This document shows, in pieces, positions 23,038 through 34,722 of a stretch of DNA of 64,000 nt. Below the pieces are notes generated by a model. The model worked only from the letters and a program-made list of their open reading frames with translations, did no database searches and had not been told where the DNA came from. Position numbers and translations under genes: made by a program. Position 1 is the stretch's first letter. Each line of letters begins with the position of its first letter. Source of the stretch: Datura wrightii (taxonomy: Eukaryota; Streptophyta; Magnoliopsida; Solanales; Solanaceae); NCBI GenBank assembly GCA_035772735.1, contig JASDFA010000003.1:57904501-57968500 (forward strand), read 5' to 3'.

Positions 23038-25385
23038 TATCACGACCCGAACATAGGTCCAGGTCGAGACACGGGATAAGGAGCCCCGAGAGACTCCAAG
23101 TCGACCCATAGCATGAACATACATCTAACTCAGTCAAGTTAAAAAGAAGACTTAACATAAATAACATGGCGGAAATTCGAACATAACATAACAATCTGAA
23201 TATACAACCCAAGTCTGAAGCTGAATACAATCTATTTTCTGAAAAGCCTCTACATCTGATGAGTTGATGGGACAAGACCCCAACAAACTCTCTGAATCTG
23301 AAACTGAAAATACGTAAAAATAACTGAATTGAAGAGGAGCCCTCGACAGATGAGGACTCACTAATAGAGACTGAATGCTAACTCCGTAAGCTGGCTAGTG
23401 ATGAGGCGGAGTTTGAAGATCGGAGCCTGTATCATGAAACAACATAGTATAGAGTATGTGGTCAGTACATGAGACATACCGAGTATGAAAGTTTGTAAAA
23501 CCGCTTAAATAAGTAAAATTATTTAAAACATGCATAATATAAAACATAATCAAGATAAGAATCTGAGAGTAGGGCTTGCATGCTATTTCCTGAAATCATG
23601 ATCTGAACATAACTGAACATCATAACTGAATCACATGACCCAAGCTAAAATCTAATAATCATGAGTAAAACTGTACATTGGGTCAAACCTGCTTTAGAAC
23701 AAATATATAAATATATCATGAATGATAACATGCATAACTGAAATCATGAGGAAAAATGGGAGACTCGTCATATAACCGACATTACCTTGATAGAGCTTAC
23801 GTGGTCCCGACTATCACACTCAAGTGGTAAGAGCCATCCAAAAACTTGCTAGGGCTAGGGACACTACCATGATATCAATATCAAGCTCAACGCCCCTTGG
23901 GGTAGGGGAAAGCTCACATTGGAGGTCCCAGAATAATCTGATCACACCTACGTTGTTACGTAGTTATGAGGCATAGGGTTGACTGACCCTTAGCCTACTC
24001 GGTGCTAGACACTACTCCCAAAAACATACATATGCTCTCCATCATTTTTCAACGAAGCTAACCATCATCTATTGACGAAGCTGAATAATCATGAATATAT
24101 ATAAATCTGAATCATACATGAGGAGTCTTGGCTCAAACCATACCACAAGCTGAACATAATTGGGAGTCTTGACTCCATAACCATTTGGTAAGCTAATAAA
24201 TTTGAAATCATACGTCATACTTGAAATTATGGGCTTGCCCAATACTTAAACATGCTTGAAATTACTTGATTCACTAGAAAACATGATCATAGACATGGGT
24301 AACTTGAAAGCATTTTTTTCATCATAAATATCTAATCATACCTGAACATACATCATAAATCTCAACTTTCATGAATTTCTCATGGATGGACATTATAATC
24401 TATAAAGCTTGAAAACATGATTATAATTAAAAATAATGTAAAACTTTACCATGAATCATAATTCGATAATACAAACATGCTTAGATTATACCCATGGTAG
24501 AAAATTAGGAAATTCATGCATTGGGTTAAAACCCCGTTGGATCAACATATGGATTTTCATGAATTAGCGAGGGGATTGGGCATGGTTGTGAACAAATTCA
24601 CCCATTCATAACCCTACATACCTGAGATGGACTGTTTTCACCACTCCCTTGATTTCCCAATGAAGAATTGAAGAAAAACTTGAAGGAATTAAGCTTCATC
24701 ACCCCTATAGCTCTCTAAGTTTGCACGCATGAGTAGGAATAGTCTAGAATGAACTTGACCCTATTAATAGTCACTACTCATAGCTTAAAACGACGAAGTT
24801 TAGGCCTTAGGATCATAGGAATTATAGAAAAGGCCTTACTTAATTCGCAGAAAATAACTAACTGCCAGTCCCCACGAGGGACTAAACGAGTCATTACCAA
24901 GGACCACGACTCATGGTCTCCAGTAGTTGTGTGCACTACCACTTTTCCTCGAGGGGTCCCTACGAGGGACCTAATGACCCGTTACTGGTGACCACGACTC
25001 GTGGTCACCACTCGTTGCTTCCACTACCAACACCTTAAATCATTAGCAATCTACTGACCACGACTCACCATATGAATTATGGTGACTGACCACGACTCAT
25101 GGTGTCAATAGTGGGGTCTACTGCCACTCATCCTTCATCTTCCAATTGCCCTTGACCACAGGTGACCTGATGACTCGTGGGGCTGACCACGACTCGTGGT
25201 CACACCCATGGCCACCCCCACATTGAATTTTCCAGGTAAGTCAAAACCCCTCACCACAAGTCACTTAACGACTCGTTGTTAACCTGACGAGTCACATGAC
25301 GACCCATTTTGTGACCTAGTGCAGAAAAATTTATTTTCACTGTTTCAACTCCCGGCTCTAATCTATGGGCTTTCGAGGTATAAAA
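23038..25385 (-). mobile_element. T3 3' LTR
   Basis: This 2348 bp LTR is collinear with the T6 3' LTR. Both terminal dinucleotides have decayed: the left edge reads TATCACGACCC instead of TGTCACGACCC, and the other end TTTTATACC instead of TGTTATACC. The frames inside are shadows. The palindrome array is at 24870-25310. Confidence 0.88.
24870..25310 (-). repeat. ACGAGTCGT-core palindrome array in the T3 LTR
   Basis: The strongest unit is a 25-base near-palindrome at 24986-25010 whose central part is ACCACGACTCGTGGT. Another lies near 25184-25202. Decayed copies (ATGAGTCGT, ACGACTCAT) fill the rest. Confidence 0.75.
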
Positions 25386-25418
25386 ATATCTCCCCATTAG
25401 GAACAATAATCCTCGAAT
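25386..25418 (-). other. T3 PPT and decayed pre-PPT hairpin
   Basis: On the minus strand ATTCGAGGATTAT precedes TGTTCCTAATGGGGAGATA, which abuts the LTR. The left arm and AGGA loop are present; the right arm has decayed compared with T6. Confidence 0.7.
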
Positions 25419-25639
25419 ATTGAAAATCACACAGAAAAGTAGAGAAATGCAATCATTGTATTCAAATACTGATCATATAAGCCGAAAACTGATGGAATGA
25501 CTAACTCCGATTTAAACTACACGACTGAACTGAATTCAGGAATCATACATACAACCATATACATAAAAGAAACTGGGGCACATGAATTGAAAATGAAACT
25601 AAATAGGGTTTTGGGGCAAAAACTGATACCTCAAGCTGG

Positions 25640-26880
25640 AGCTGAGATGGTAGGGAATAAACGTGGGTATCTAGCCATCATATCTGCTTTAGCTTCCTAT
25701 GTAGATCCCTCAACATGCTGATTTCTCCATAAAACTTTTACTGAAGCTACTTCTTTGTTCCTTAGCTTGCTGACCTACCGATCTAGTAATTCCACTAGAA
25801 CCTCCTCATAACTAAGGTTGTCTTTCATACCTACACTCTCCACCGGAACAACTAGAGCTGAATCTCCCAAACACTTCTTTAAGAGCGATACATGAAAACA
25901 GGATGCACTGAAGCTAATTCTGAGGGCAACTCCAATTCATATGCCACCTTGCCAACCCGCTTCACAATCCGGTAAGGGCCAACATAACGAGGGATGACTT
26001 TTCCTTTCTTTCCAAACCTCATCGCTCACTTCATGGGAGACACCTTCAGAAACGCCCAATCATCAACTTTGAACTCAAGTTCCCTCCTCCTCACATCGTC
26101 ATAGGACTTTTGGCTACTTTGAGCTATTTTCAACTTGTCCCGTATGAGTTGAACCTTCTCCATAGCCTCATGGACTAAATCTGGTCCTATCATCACAACT
26201 TCGCCGAATTCAAACCAACCAATAGGCGATCTACATCTCCGCCCACAGAGAGCCTCATACGGAGCCATTTGAATATAGGAATGGTAGCTGTTATTATATG
26301 CAAATTCAATAAGAGGCAAATGGTCATCCTAACTACCCTTGAAGTCAATCATATATACTCTCAACATGTCCTCGAGATTCTGAATTGTCCACTCCGCTTT
26401 ACCATCTGTTTGCTGGTGAAATGTTGTACTAAGCTTAACATGAGTACCAAGTCCCTTTTAAAACAACCTCTAAAACTAAGAGGTAAATTGGGTACCTCCG
26501 TCTGATATGATGGACAAGAACACTCCATGTAACTAAACTAGCTCCCGGATGTATAGTTTGGCATAATCCTCCGTTGAATTAGTGGTTTTGATTGGTAGAA
26601 AATGAGTGGCTTTGGTCAACCTGTCCATGACCACCTAAATGGACTCATACTGTCGATGAGTGCGAGGCAATCCTGTTATGAAGTCCATATTAATTTCTTC
26701 CCACTTCCAAGTTGGGATACTGATATCCTGAAGCACACCTCTCGGTCTCTGGTGCTCAACCTTCACTTACTGACAGTTTGGACACTTAGCTACAAATTCT
26801 GCGATGTCCTTCTTCATGCCATTCCACCAATAGACTTCCTGTAGGTCACGGTACATCTTGGTTTAACCTGGGTGAATCAA
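25640..26880 (-). pseudogene. T3 pol: integrase and chromodomain
   Basis: The integrase core and C-terminal part read NNSYHSYIQMAPYEALCGRR and SPIGWFEFGEV (26026-26319), and the Asp motif IISDGGTQF lies near 26510. The chromodomain near 25640-25860 contains LSYEEVLVELLDR, a stop (TAG), then VSKLRNKEVASVKVLWRNQH. A chromodomain after integrase is diagnostic of chromoviruses and directs insertion to marked chromatin. Several Trp and Gln codons have become stops. Residual similarity to T6 is strong throughout. Confidence 0.88.
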
Positions 26881-27700
26881 ATATCTAGAACCGTGAGCCT
26901 CATGAAACATATGATTTCTCATATCTTCAACGTCCGGGGCACACAAGTGACCCTGATATCAAACCACCCCATCTCCCCCTTTGGAGAAGACCTCTACCTT
27001 CTGATTCTTAAAGGCTTCCTTTAACTTTACCAAAATAGGTTCCTTGCCTTGCCTAGCTTTTACATCTGTCACCAAGGACAATTCTAATATGTTCTTAACA
27101 ATAACACCACCATAGGTCGATTCAATCAAACAAACTCCCAACCTTGCAAGTTAATGCACATCCTTCACCAGTTACTTTCTCCCCTCATTCATTTGGGACA
27201 CACTCTACATGGAGAGTCTATTAAATGTATCTGCTACTACATTAGCCTTACCCCGATGGTAAAGGACTCTCATGTCATAATCCTTGAGTAACTCCAACCA
27301 ACTTCTTTTCCACAGATTTAAGTCCTTCTAGGTAAACACATATTGTAAACTCTTGTGGTCCGTGAACACATGCACATGGACCTCTTACAAATAGTGTCTC
27401 CAAATATTCAAAGCAAATACCACCGTCGCCAATTCAAGATCAAGGGTCAGGTAATTCTTCTCATAAAGTTTCAGCTGTCAAGAGGCGTATGCTATCACTT
27501 TACCATGCTGCATCAATACGCAACAAAGGCCGATTCTAGAAGAATCACCACACACCACAAACACATCGGTACCCTTCGGTAGCTCCTTAAAGATACCGAA
27601 GGAGGTAAGTCGAGTCAACTCCTTAAAGCTCCTCCCACAAGCCTCCGACCATTGGAACTTTACTTTCTCTTGGGTCAATTTGGTTAATGGTGCTGCAATG
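26881..27700 (-). pseudogene. T3 pol: RNase H and integrase zinc region
   Basis: The RNase H block reads ELPKGTDVFVVCGDSSRIGL and VLMQHGKVIAYAS (27478-27678). KSLQYVFT is followed by a TAG stop (27328-27330), at the same codon as in T1 and T6. GDGVV is followed by TGA where T6 has Arg (CGA). The downstream segment has KARQGKEPILVKLKEAFKNQ (26959-27141). Enzymatic activity is not possible. Confidence 0.87.
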
Positions 27701-28480
27701 AAAATCCCTCAATGAATATCCGATAGTACTCGGCTAAACGCAAGAAACTCCTGATGTTTGAAGGATTCACCAGTCTAGGACAATTCTTCACCGTCTATAT
27801 CTTCTGAGAGTCCACCTTTATGCCCACACTCAACACCACATGACCCAAAAATGTCACCGAGTTCAACCAAAACTCACATTTACTAAATTTAGCATATAGT
27901 TAATGATCCTTTAGAGTCTATAGCACCACCCTCAAATGAGCAGCATGCTCCTCCTCACTCCGTGAGTATATCAGGATGTCACCAATAAACACGATTATCC
28001 AAGTATGGCTTGAAAACCCTGTTCATCAAGTCCATAAAAGTTGAAGGAGCATTCGTTAGTCCAAAAGACATACATACAAACTTATAATGACCATATCGCG
28101 CCCTGAAGGCTGTTTTCAGGATGTCACTCTCCCGAACCCTGAGCTGATGGTATCTGGACCTGAGGTCTATCTTTGAAAAGCATTTAGCACCCTAAAGCTG
28201 GTCAAACAAATTGTCAATCTTGGGTAAAGGATACCTGTTCTTTATGGTGACCTTGTTCAATTGTTGATAATCAATACACATACGAAGAGAACTATCTTTT
28301 TTTGGACAAAGAGAACTGGTGCACCCCATGGGGATTTGCTCGGTCTGATGAATCCCTTATCTAAAAGGTTTTTCAATTTCTCCTTCAACTCTTTTAGCTT
28401 GGTTGGAGCCATTTTGTAAGGAGGAATAGATATAGGATGCATATCAGAGAGAAGGTCAATACCAAAATCAATCTCCCGCT
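27701..28480 (-). pseudogene. T3 pol: reverse transcriptase
   Basis: Motifs read LKELKEKLKNLLDKGFIR, SKSPWGAPVLFVQKK, then the palm region. The catalytic strand reads FIGDILIYS, with Gly in place of the first catalytic Asp, next to a small deletion that shifts the frame (about 27990). A TAA stop at 27900-27902 is at the same codon as in T6. The enzyme is dead. It otherwise aligns throughout with T6 at 51730-52500. Confidence 0.88.
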
Positions 28481-29060
28481 CGGGAGGGATTCGCGGTAGA
28501 TCATCAGGGAAGACTTCTGGATACTCGCATACTACTGGGACTGACTGGATAGTCTGGGTCTTTGACGTAGCATCCTTAACCCTAACTAGATGGTATACAC
28601 AACCTTTGGAGATCAACTTTCTAGCTTTAAGGTAGGAAACAAAACGACCTACAGGCACAACTGAGATACCTTTCCATTCTTTGCCAAGCTCACCCAGAAA
28701 TCTAAACTTTACTGCCCGGGTTCTACAATTAACTGAGGCATAACATGAAAATAGCTAATCCATATCGAGGATAATGCCAAAATCAGTTAAGGCTAACTCT
28801 ACTAAATCTACTGAGGTGACTTTCTGAAGAACTGTGACCATGCAACTTCTATAGACCTGTCTAGCTACAACTAAATAACCCACTAGAGTAGAGACTTTGA
28901 AGGGTTCAGACAAGATTTCTAAATTGACTCTGAAACTACTAGCCACATAAGGTGTCACAAAAGACAAGGTAGCCCCTGGATCTAACAAAGCATATACATC
29001 AAGATGGAAAACTCTCAGTATACCAATGACTACATCTGGGGAGACCTCCTGCTCCTGGAG
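28481..29060 (-). pseudogene. T3 pol: protease
   Basis: The active-site motif is MLDPGATLSFVTPYVASSF (28930-28988), followed by FKVSTLVGYLVVARQVYRS and LVELALTDFGIILDMD. The linker to RT contains VSYLKARKLISKGCVYHLV (28590-28650). A break around 28740 separates the two parts. The motif is well conserved, but no complete frame remains. Confidence 0.85.
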
Positions 29061-30112
29061 GGATGCTAAGACATATAATCTATTTTGGCGCTGACCACCA
29101 CCTATGCTAGTAGATGCCTCTTGCTGGGCTGGACATGCGAGTGTGCAGCTGCCTAACCGAAAGCTGGGCCTCAGCCCCTATCATGGCCTTGTCTAGCTTC
29201 TGGGCAATCTCTTAGCATATGTCCGGGCTTTTCGCACCCGAAGCAAGCACCTGTACCATACAAACACTGACCCGCGTTCCCCCGACCACACCTGCTGCAA
29301 ACTAGGATACTAGAATTAGTGGGCCTACTACTCTAACCCTTAGAGACTGATGATCATCCTCTATGGTCATTCCTAGGTCTGGATGGCACACTCATTGTTA
29401 AAGATGCTGGGGCTGAAGATCTCTAGTGGGATTGCTGTCGGTGCCCACCACCTGGCCTCGGCTGAGAGAATCTATAGCTGTCTGTCCTGGCCCTCTTGGC
29501 CCCTCTCTCCCTCACATGCGCCGCCTCCATCTGCTGGGCATACAAAAGTATCTGAGGGAATTCCATATCCTGATGGAGCATGCCGGTTCTGCAATCCTTG
29601 TCTAGATAGTCTGCCACCCCATGAACAAACCTGCTCACTCGCACCCTTGATCAACCACTAACTCTAGGGCATACTTTGATAGATGAGTGAACTCAAGGGA
29701 ATATTCCTGCACTGTCATCTTCCCTTGTTTTAGATTCACGAACTCGGTTGCCTTCAACTCCCTCATCTCATGAGGGAAGACTCAATCTAGAAAAGCAAGG
29801 TGAAACTCCTCCCAACCGATAGGGCCTACTCCGGCTACCCTACTATCCTTCCACTCTTTAAACCAAATGTGTGCGACCTCCTTCAGCTGATATGTGGCCA
29901 AATCAGCACACTCTTCTCCATTCACCCCCATGACCTGGTGATCGTCAAATCTCGTTAATAAACTCATGTGGATCCTCATCCACCTTTGATCAAAGAAACT
30001 CTGGTGGGTTCATCCTTAGGAAATCTTTGACTCATGCTGCCGCCGCATCCCTATTCTACGGGACATGTGCTACCACCTGCTGGTTGACCTGGGTGGTCAA
30101 AGCCTGGGCTAG
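29061..30112 (-). pseudogene. T3 gag, main part (interrupted at 30112 by A3)
   Basis: Two zinc knuckles lie near 29170-29300: CSRCGRGNAGQC and CFGCEKPGHMLRDCP. The capsid region reads NGEECADLATYQLKEVAHIW and GPIGWEEFHLAF (29782-29979). The N-terminal part continues at 39999-40095 on the other side of A3, joined through the duplicated GCTAG. Several stops are present. The frame runs from right to left. Confidence 0.87.
30108..30112 (+). other. Target-site duplication of A3, left (GCTAG)
   Basis: GCTAG directly before the LTR at 30113 is repeated at 39999-40003 directly after the other LTR. A 5-bp duplication is typical of Ty3/gypsy integrase and proves that A3 inserted as one unit. Confidence 0.96.
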
Positions 30113-30360
30113 TGATCTTGGGCAGATTTATATGCCCAAGTGATACTCAAACATATCATTTTCTCCTTGTTTATCATGCAATGTGTATACATTTTCATGT
30201 AATTGGTAATAAAATGTGAATTTATACTAACCAACATGATTAGCATTGTTTTGTAGGTAAAATGTGATTTCGAGAAGCTAAAATGCATATTGGAGGATAT
30301 CGGAGTTGGACTTGGAAGCGAGCAAAGGAAAAAGCATTGGACTGCACCAATTAAAGGGGC

Positions 30361-30590
30361 TCCGCGATGGAGCCGTGTCACGCTGCCATCGCGGAGGCAT
30401 TCTGCCTGGAGGGTGGAAAAACGCATAAATTCCAGTGGAGCCTCGCGACAGCTCGGTGGCACGGAGGCAAGCCTCCGCGTTGCATGCCGTGCCACGTTGA
30501 TGCTTTATACCTGGACCCCCAAATTCCAGTAAGGGTCCGCATCAACACCGTGTCACGGAGGCAGTGCTCCGCGATGCACTCCGTGACACG
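30361..30590 (+). promoter_or_regulatory. Three-hairpin array upstream of the LTR TATA box
   Basis: Hairpin 1 is TCCGCGATGG (30361-30370) with CCATCGCGGA (30386-30395). Hairpin 2 is GTGGCACGG (30456-30464) with CCGTGCCAC (30487-30495), plus an inner GGAGGC-AA-GCCTCC. Hairpin 3 is CGTGTCACGGAG (30549-30560) with CTCCGTGACACG (30579-30590). All sit just upstream of the TATA box, in the expected U3 region. The array is conserved in the other family A LTRs. Confidence 0.85.
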
Positions 30591-30622
30591 TTTCTTGTTA
30601 TTCCGGGAAAAATTCCCATTAA

Positions 30623-30630
30623 TATAAATA
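30623..30630 (+). promoter_or_regulatory. LTR TATA box (TATAAATA)
   Basis: TATAAATA follows the hairpin array by 33 bases and is preserved in every family A LTR here (for example 39087-39094 and, in reverse, 426-433). Transcription would start about 30 bases downstream. Confidence 0.8.
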
Positions 30631-31543
30631 GAACACTTAGGCTTATTTTTCATAATTCAGACTTGGTGGAGCAAGGACGTGGGTTACAGGCAGCTGAGGG
30701 ACGAAAAGTTTAGGGTTTTTTTTTCTCTCTTTCTTTCTTCTCTAATTCAATTGTTTGTATGATTAACACTTGTTTTAGGATGATTAATCCACAAATGAGT
30801 GGCTAATTCCCTTCCTTGCTGAGGTTATGAACACTTGTGATGAATTTTGATTATTAATTATATGGTTTTTCATCTTTTTCTTCCATGTTGTTCTATTAAT
30901 TCTTGTTCTTACTGCATTGGTGTGTGGCCTACATTAATGTACATCTAAAAAGTCCGATTTCACTCGAGAGAGCACGAAATTGGAAAGTTGTGAATTAATA
31001 GGATATTGTTCTTTACTTGATTTGGGAAAATTGTGTTTTGATGTGCTTTCCTGATAGAAATATACTTGAAAGCCGTATTAGTCAATTTAGGAACCGGAAT
31101 TGTATTGCTAGGTCATGAATTGCATTTGATCACAGAAATGTAGACGGATGGTTTATGATTCTTAAGTGAGATTAAATACGAGATTTTTAATCTCTTGTCT
31201 AATGTTCTTGGCTAGCAACTGGAATAAAAGATTAACCAATTTATGATTATAATCAGTTCATTACATGTTCTTAACCTCGGCATGCTCATATCCATAGTTT
31301 AAATTCACAGTAGATAATTGTTTGTAGTTTAGTATATAATTTATAAAACAACTTATTAAATTGTTGGTTACATTGTTGTCAGCATATTTAGAAGTGAGAT
31401 ATAATATAGTATACTTGAGCAATTTTCACTTATCCAGAGTCTCCGTGGATCGATACTTGGCTTACTAAATCCACTTACTATTTGTTTGACCACGTGCACT
31501 CGCGTGTCGGTTTTTAACCCTTACGAACCACCGAACAAGTTTT

Positions 31544-31561
31544 TGGCGCCGTTGCCGGGGA
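31544..31561 (+). other. A3 primer-binding site (tRNA-Asp)
   Basis: TGGCGCCGTTGCCGGGGA lies six bases after the LTR end. It is complementary to the 3' end of plant tRNA-Asp including CCA, the primer used by Athila-type elements. Confidence 0.95.
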
Positions 31562-31789
31562 GACTAGGCAATTGGTGAAATTGTATTAAGTGTAAATTTA
31601 CTGTATTTTTATTTTATTTTCTTAAGTGTTGACAACTTGGTCTTAGCCTGTATTTTGCAGACTTGATTTCTGTGAACACTGGCAAGAGACAAAGAGCTGG
31701 TGGAATCTTATATAGAGCCTGAATGTATATTTCATAGTAAATGGAGAGAAGCTCTACAAAGAAAGCTGCAGTTGCTCAGATAGACTATT

Positions 31790-34072
31790 ATGGAGCAACA
31801 AAATCCACCTGTTGTAAGGGCAGTGTTAGTGCCCGAAGAAGCAGCAGCAAGGCCGGTTCGCGAGGTGGCAATCCCACATGCCAACAATGTTACATCAAGT
31901 ATCCGCAAACTAGAGCCTGGAGGGAGATTTGAAGTCAAGCAAAATATGGTGCAATTGTTGCACACAAGCGGGCAATTTACCGGTCTCCCTCATGAAGATC
32001 CACAACAGCATCTCCAGAACTTTTTGGAGATAAGTGACACTTATATACCCGCTGGAGTGTCACCTGATTATGTTCGGCTTACATTGTTTCCATTCTCCTT
32101 ACTTGGTGAAGCCAAGAGGTGGTTGAAAGCTGAGCCACCAAATTCTATTTCAACGTGGGATGATCTTGCACGAAAGTTCTTGATAAGATTTTTTCCCTCT
32201 GGTAAAACAGCCAGACATAGAAGTCAAATTCTAAGTTTCAAACAGAGGGAGGGAGAAAATTTGTATCAAGCCTGAGAAAGATTTAAATCCATGTTGCGGG
32301 ACTGTCCTCATCATCATCAGTCTAATGAGGTGTTGGTGCACACATTTATTGAGGGTTTGGAACCCCATACCAAAATTTTTCTAGATTCAGCAGCTGGAGG
32401 GCTAGCACTGGAAAAGACTTATGAGGAGTTGTACACTTTGCTAAACCGGATTTCACAGGGCAATCCAGAATGGAATGCTGATTCATCACGAGGTGGAGCA
32501 AGGAAAGCAGCAGGAGTGCTTGAAGTGGATGGATTTACAGCTATCGCTGCACAGATAGCTGCCTTGCAGAATCAATTGAACAACCACTTCAGCAGCATGA
32601 CTTTGAACCAGCCTTCAGCTTCAGTCAATGCGGTCCAGCAAATGTGGTGTGAAGTGTGTGGAACCAGTGAGCACTCAGCTGAGTGCTATGGAGCAAACCC
32701 AGATTCGGTTAACTTTGTGGGTAATGCACAAGGAAATCAACAGCAGTATGGTAGTGGCTACAATTCAAATTGGAGGAACCATCCAAATTTTTCATGGGGT
32801 AGCAACAGCCATCAGGGCCAAAGTTCAGGTCAGGGTATGCAAAGAAATCATGGAGGGCAACAGAACTACCAATCTCAATTCAGAAATAACAATGCCCCTC
32901 CTCCACCACCATCACCCAGCATTGAGGAGATGTTCAAGACCATGATCGCTAATCAAGCGCAATTGCAGGCTGACTATGTTATATTGGCAGCCGAAGTGAA
33001 AAATAACCAGTTAGCGACCAAGGCTCTTGAGTATCAATTTGGGCAATTTGCTAGTGCCCAGAATACAAGGCCTAGAGGAGGACTGCCTAGCGACACGGAT
33101 CCGAATCCGAAGCAGGTAAATGCAGTGACCAAAAGGAGTGGTTTGCAGCTGAAGAAGGTGGAACCAGAAAGACCACCTCAAAACTCGGGAGCAGCAGAAG
33201 TTGAGGGGGAGCAAAGTTCGGAAAGGGGGAAGACCAAAGAAGCTGAATCAGAAAGACCTCCACCCCCGTTCCCTCAACGACTCAAGAAACACAAGGAGGA
33301 GGCGTGTTTCAAGAAATTCATGGAGGTGCTTAAACAGGTACATGTTAACTTACCTCTTGTTGATGTCTTGCAGGGAGTGCCTAAATATGCCAAATACATT
33401 AAAGACATTGTGGCCAACAAAAGTTGTTTAACTGAGTATGCCACGGTAGCTTTGACGGAGGAGTGCACTTCCCGGATCCAAAATAGACTGCCCACGAAGC
33501 TAAAAGACCCTGGAAGTTTTACTATCCAGCTTACTATTGGGCAGAGCATCCGAGCTCGTAGATTGTGTGACTTGGGAGCGAGCATAAATCTGATGCCATC
33601 TTCGGTATTCAGAAAGTTGGGTCTAGGGAGTCCTAGACCTACAACCGTAATCTTGCAGTTGGCGGATAGATCCTTAGCTAGGCCGGATGGCATTGTTGAG
33701 GATGCTCTAGTGCAAGTGGGCTCCCTAATTTTCCCGGTAGATTTTATTGTTCTGGATTTTGAACCGGACGCGGAAGTCCCATTTATTTTGGGATGACCCT
33801 TCTTGGCAACCGGGAAAGCATTAATCGACGTAGCTGCGGGTCAACTTACTATGCGAGCACATGACAAGGTAGAGGTGTTCGATGTGTACAAAGCACCCAA
33901 GCTCCCGATGGTGAATGAAGAACTCTCGGTGATCAATGTAATTGATCATGATAATGCTAAGCAGATGAATGATTCCCGAGAGTTGATGGGAAGACCACCG
34001 GATAGGTGTAAGCACTACTGGGGGGAGGAAAATGATCGTGAGAAACCGTCCATCACCCTAGCATACAATTGA
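31790..34072 (+). pseudogene. A3 gag-protease ORF, two in-frame stops
   Basis: A single frame of 760 codons starts at MEQQNPPVV. The Gag core (about residues 60-250) contains LTLFPFSLLGEAKRWLKAE and WDDLARKFLIRFFP, typical of Athila Gag. A zinc-finger-like motif CEVCGTSEHSAEC lies at residues 287-299. The protease active site reads DLGASINLMP, with Asp at residue 594 (33569). Only two stops break the frame: TGA at 32273-32275, where related Gags have Trp, and TGA at 33794-33796, where related proteases have Arg (LG-stop-PFLAT). Both fit single C-to-T or G-to-A changes. The frame ends at TGA 34070-34072, and no RT follows. Function in packaging element RNA is inferred from the family. Confidence 0.92.
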
Positions 34073-34112
34073 GCATAAAGGACGTCGAGCCGCGATGGTA
34101 AACCAGGCGCTG

Positions 34113-34130
34113 CACGGGAGGCAACCCGTG
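34113..34130 (+). other. CACGGG-AGGCAA-CCCGTG hairpin after gag-protease
   Basis: A perfect 6-bp stem with an AGGCAA loop starts 41 bases after the stop codon. From general knowledge, Athila-type elements carry a GGGAGGCAACCC hairpin after pol and before the env-like region. Its presence directly after protease marks where pol has been lost. Confidence 0.7.
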
Positions 34131-34380
34131 AAAAATTTTTTCTTTCATTTTGTAAAGTGTACATAGATTTTATTTTTCTTTTTCTTGATTGAGTACAAAT
34201 TTTTTGCGTTTTAGTTAGTATTTTTTTATTTTAGTTAGGTGAAACCTATTAATCTAACCAATTTTGTTTAGTGAGATGATTTTCAGGTCAAACGGAGAAA
34301 AATGTGCACGGAATCGTGAAGGAAAAGTGAGGTATGAAAAAAATTAAAAAAAAATGTTGAAGGCAGTGAGCTGGGGCGAT

Positions 34381-34570
34381 AGCTCCGTGTCACGGAGGAG
34401 GACCTCCGCGTTACCCTCCGTAACACGTTGAGGTGTAATTTGGAATTTTTAAAAATTCCAGTAAGCTATCGCGATGGCTCCGTGTCACGGAGGCAGTGCA
34501 CCGCGATGCACTCCGTGACACGTTGCCATATAAATTGTGACGGGTCACACTGGGTTGCCGGGTGACCCGT
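34381..34570 (+). promoter_or_regulatory. Internal promoter-like module with hairpins and TATA
   Basis: This contains hairpin CGTGTCACGGAG/CTCCGTAACACG (34386-34397, 34416-34427, one mismatch), the perfect 20-base palindrome TGGAATTTTTAAAAATTCCA (34441-34460), hairpin CGTGTCACGGAG/CTCCGTGACACG (34481-34492, 34511-34522), TATAAAT (34529-34535), and ACGGGTCAC/GTGACCCGT (34540-34548, 34562-34570). The segment from AAATTCCAGT onward is clearly related to the LTR hairpin region, so it looks like a copied promoter half. Promoter activity is an inference. Confidence 0.6.
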
Positions 34571-34722
34571 GTGTTTTCTACATTTTAAACCCCCAATTTT
34601 GCCCCTTTTCCCCTCATTTTTAATTTCCTCCGCGACCAAACTTCCTAAAATCCCTTCCCCATCAACGTGCCACGGTTTAAGGCAAGGAATTACCAAGTTT
34701 TCTTCGGTTCTTCAACTTCGAG

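Larger units (their letters stand above)
30113..31537 (+). mobile_element. A3 5' LTR
   Basis: The LTR runs from TGATCTT to CCGAACA. It contains three GC-rich hairpins (30361-30590), the TATA box (30623-30630) and the shared ending with 'gatcgatacttggct'. Frames at 30109-30653 on both strands arise from the inverted repeats and are not genes. Confidence 0.95.

Noticed and set aside
29383..29661. Plus-strand frame of 92 codons
   Set aside because: It lies opposite the T3 gag, which is supported by zinc knuckles and capsid motifs on the minus strand.
30361..30590. CRISPR-like or bacterial regulatory array
   Set aside because: Only three different hairpins, no regular spacers, and clear plant LTR context.
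30109..30653. Several overlapping frames on both strands (also at 38561-39117, 437-787 and 41444-42138)
   Set aside because: They come from the inverted repeats in family A LTRs, recur in every LTR copy and have no known domain.
33274..33693. Minus-strand frame of 139 codons
   Set aside because: It is antisense to the A3 protease region, whose plus-strand motif DLGASINLMP is decisive.
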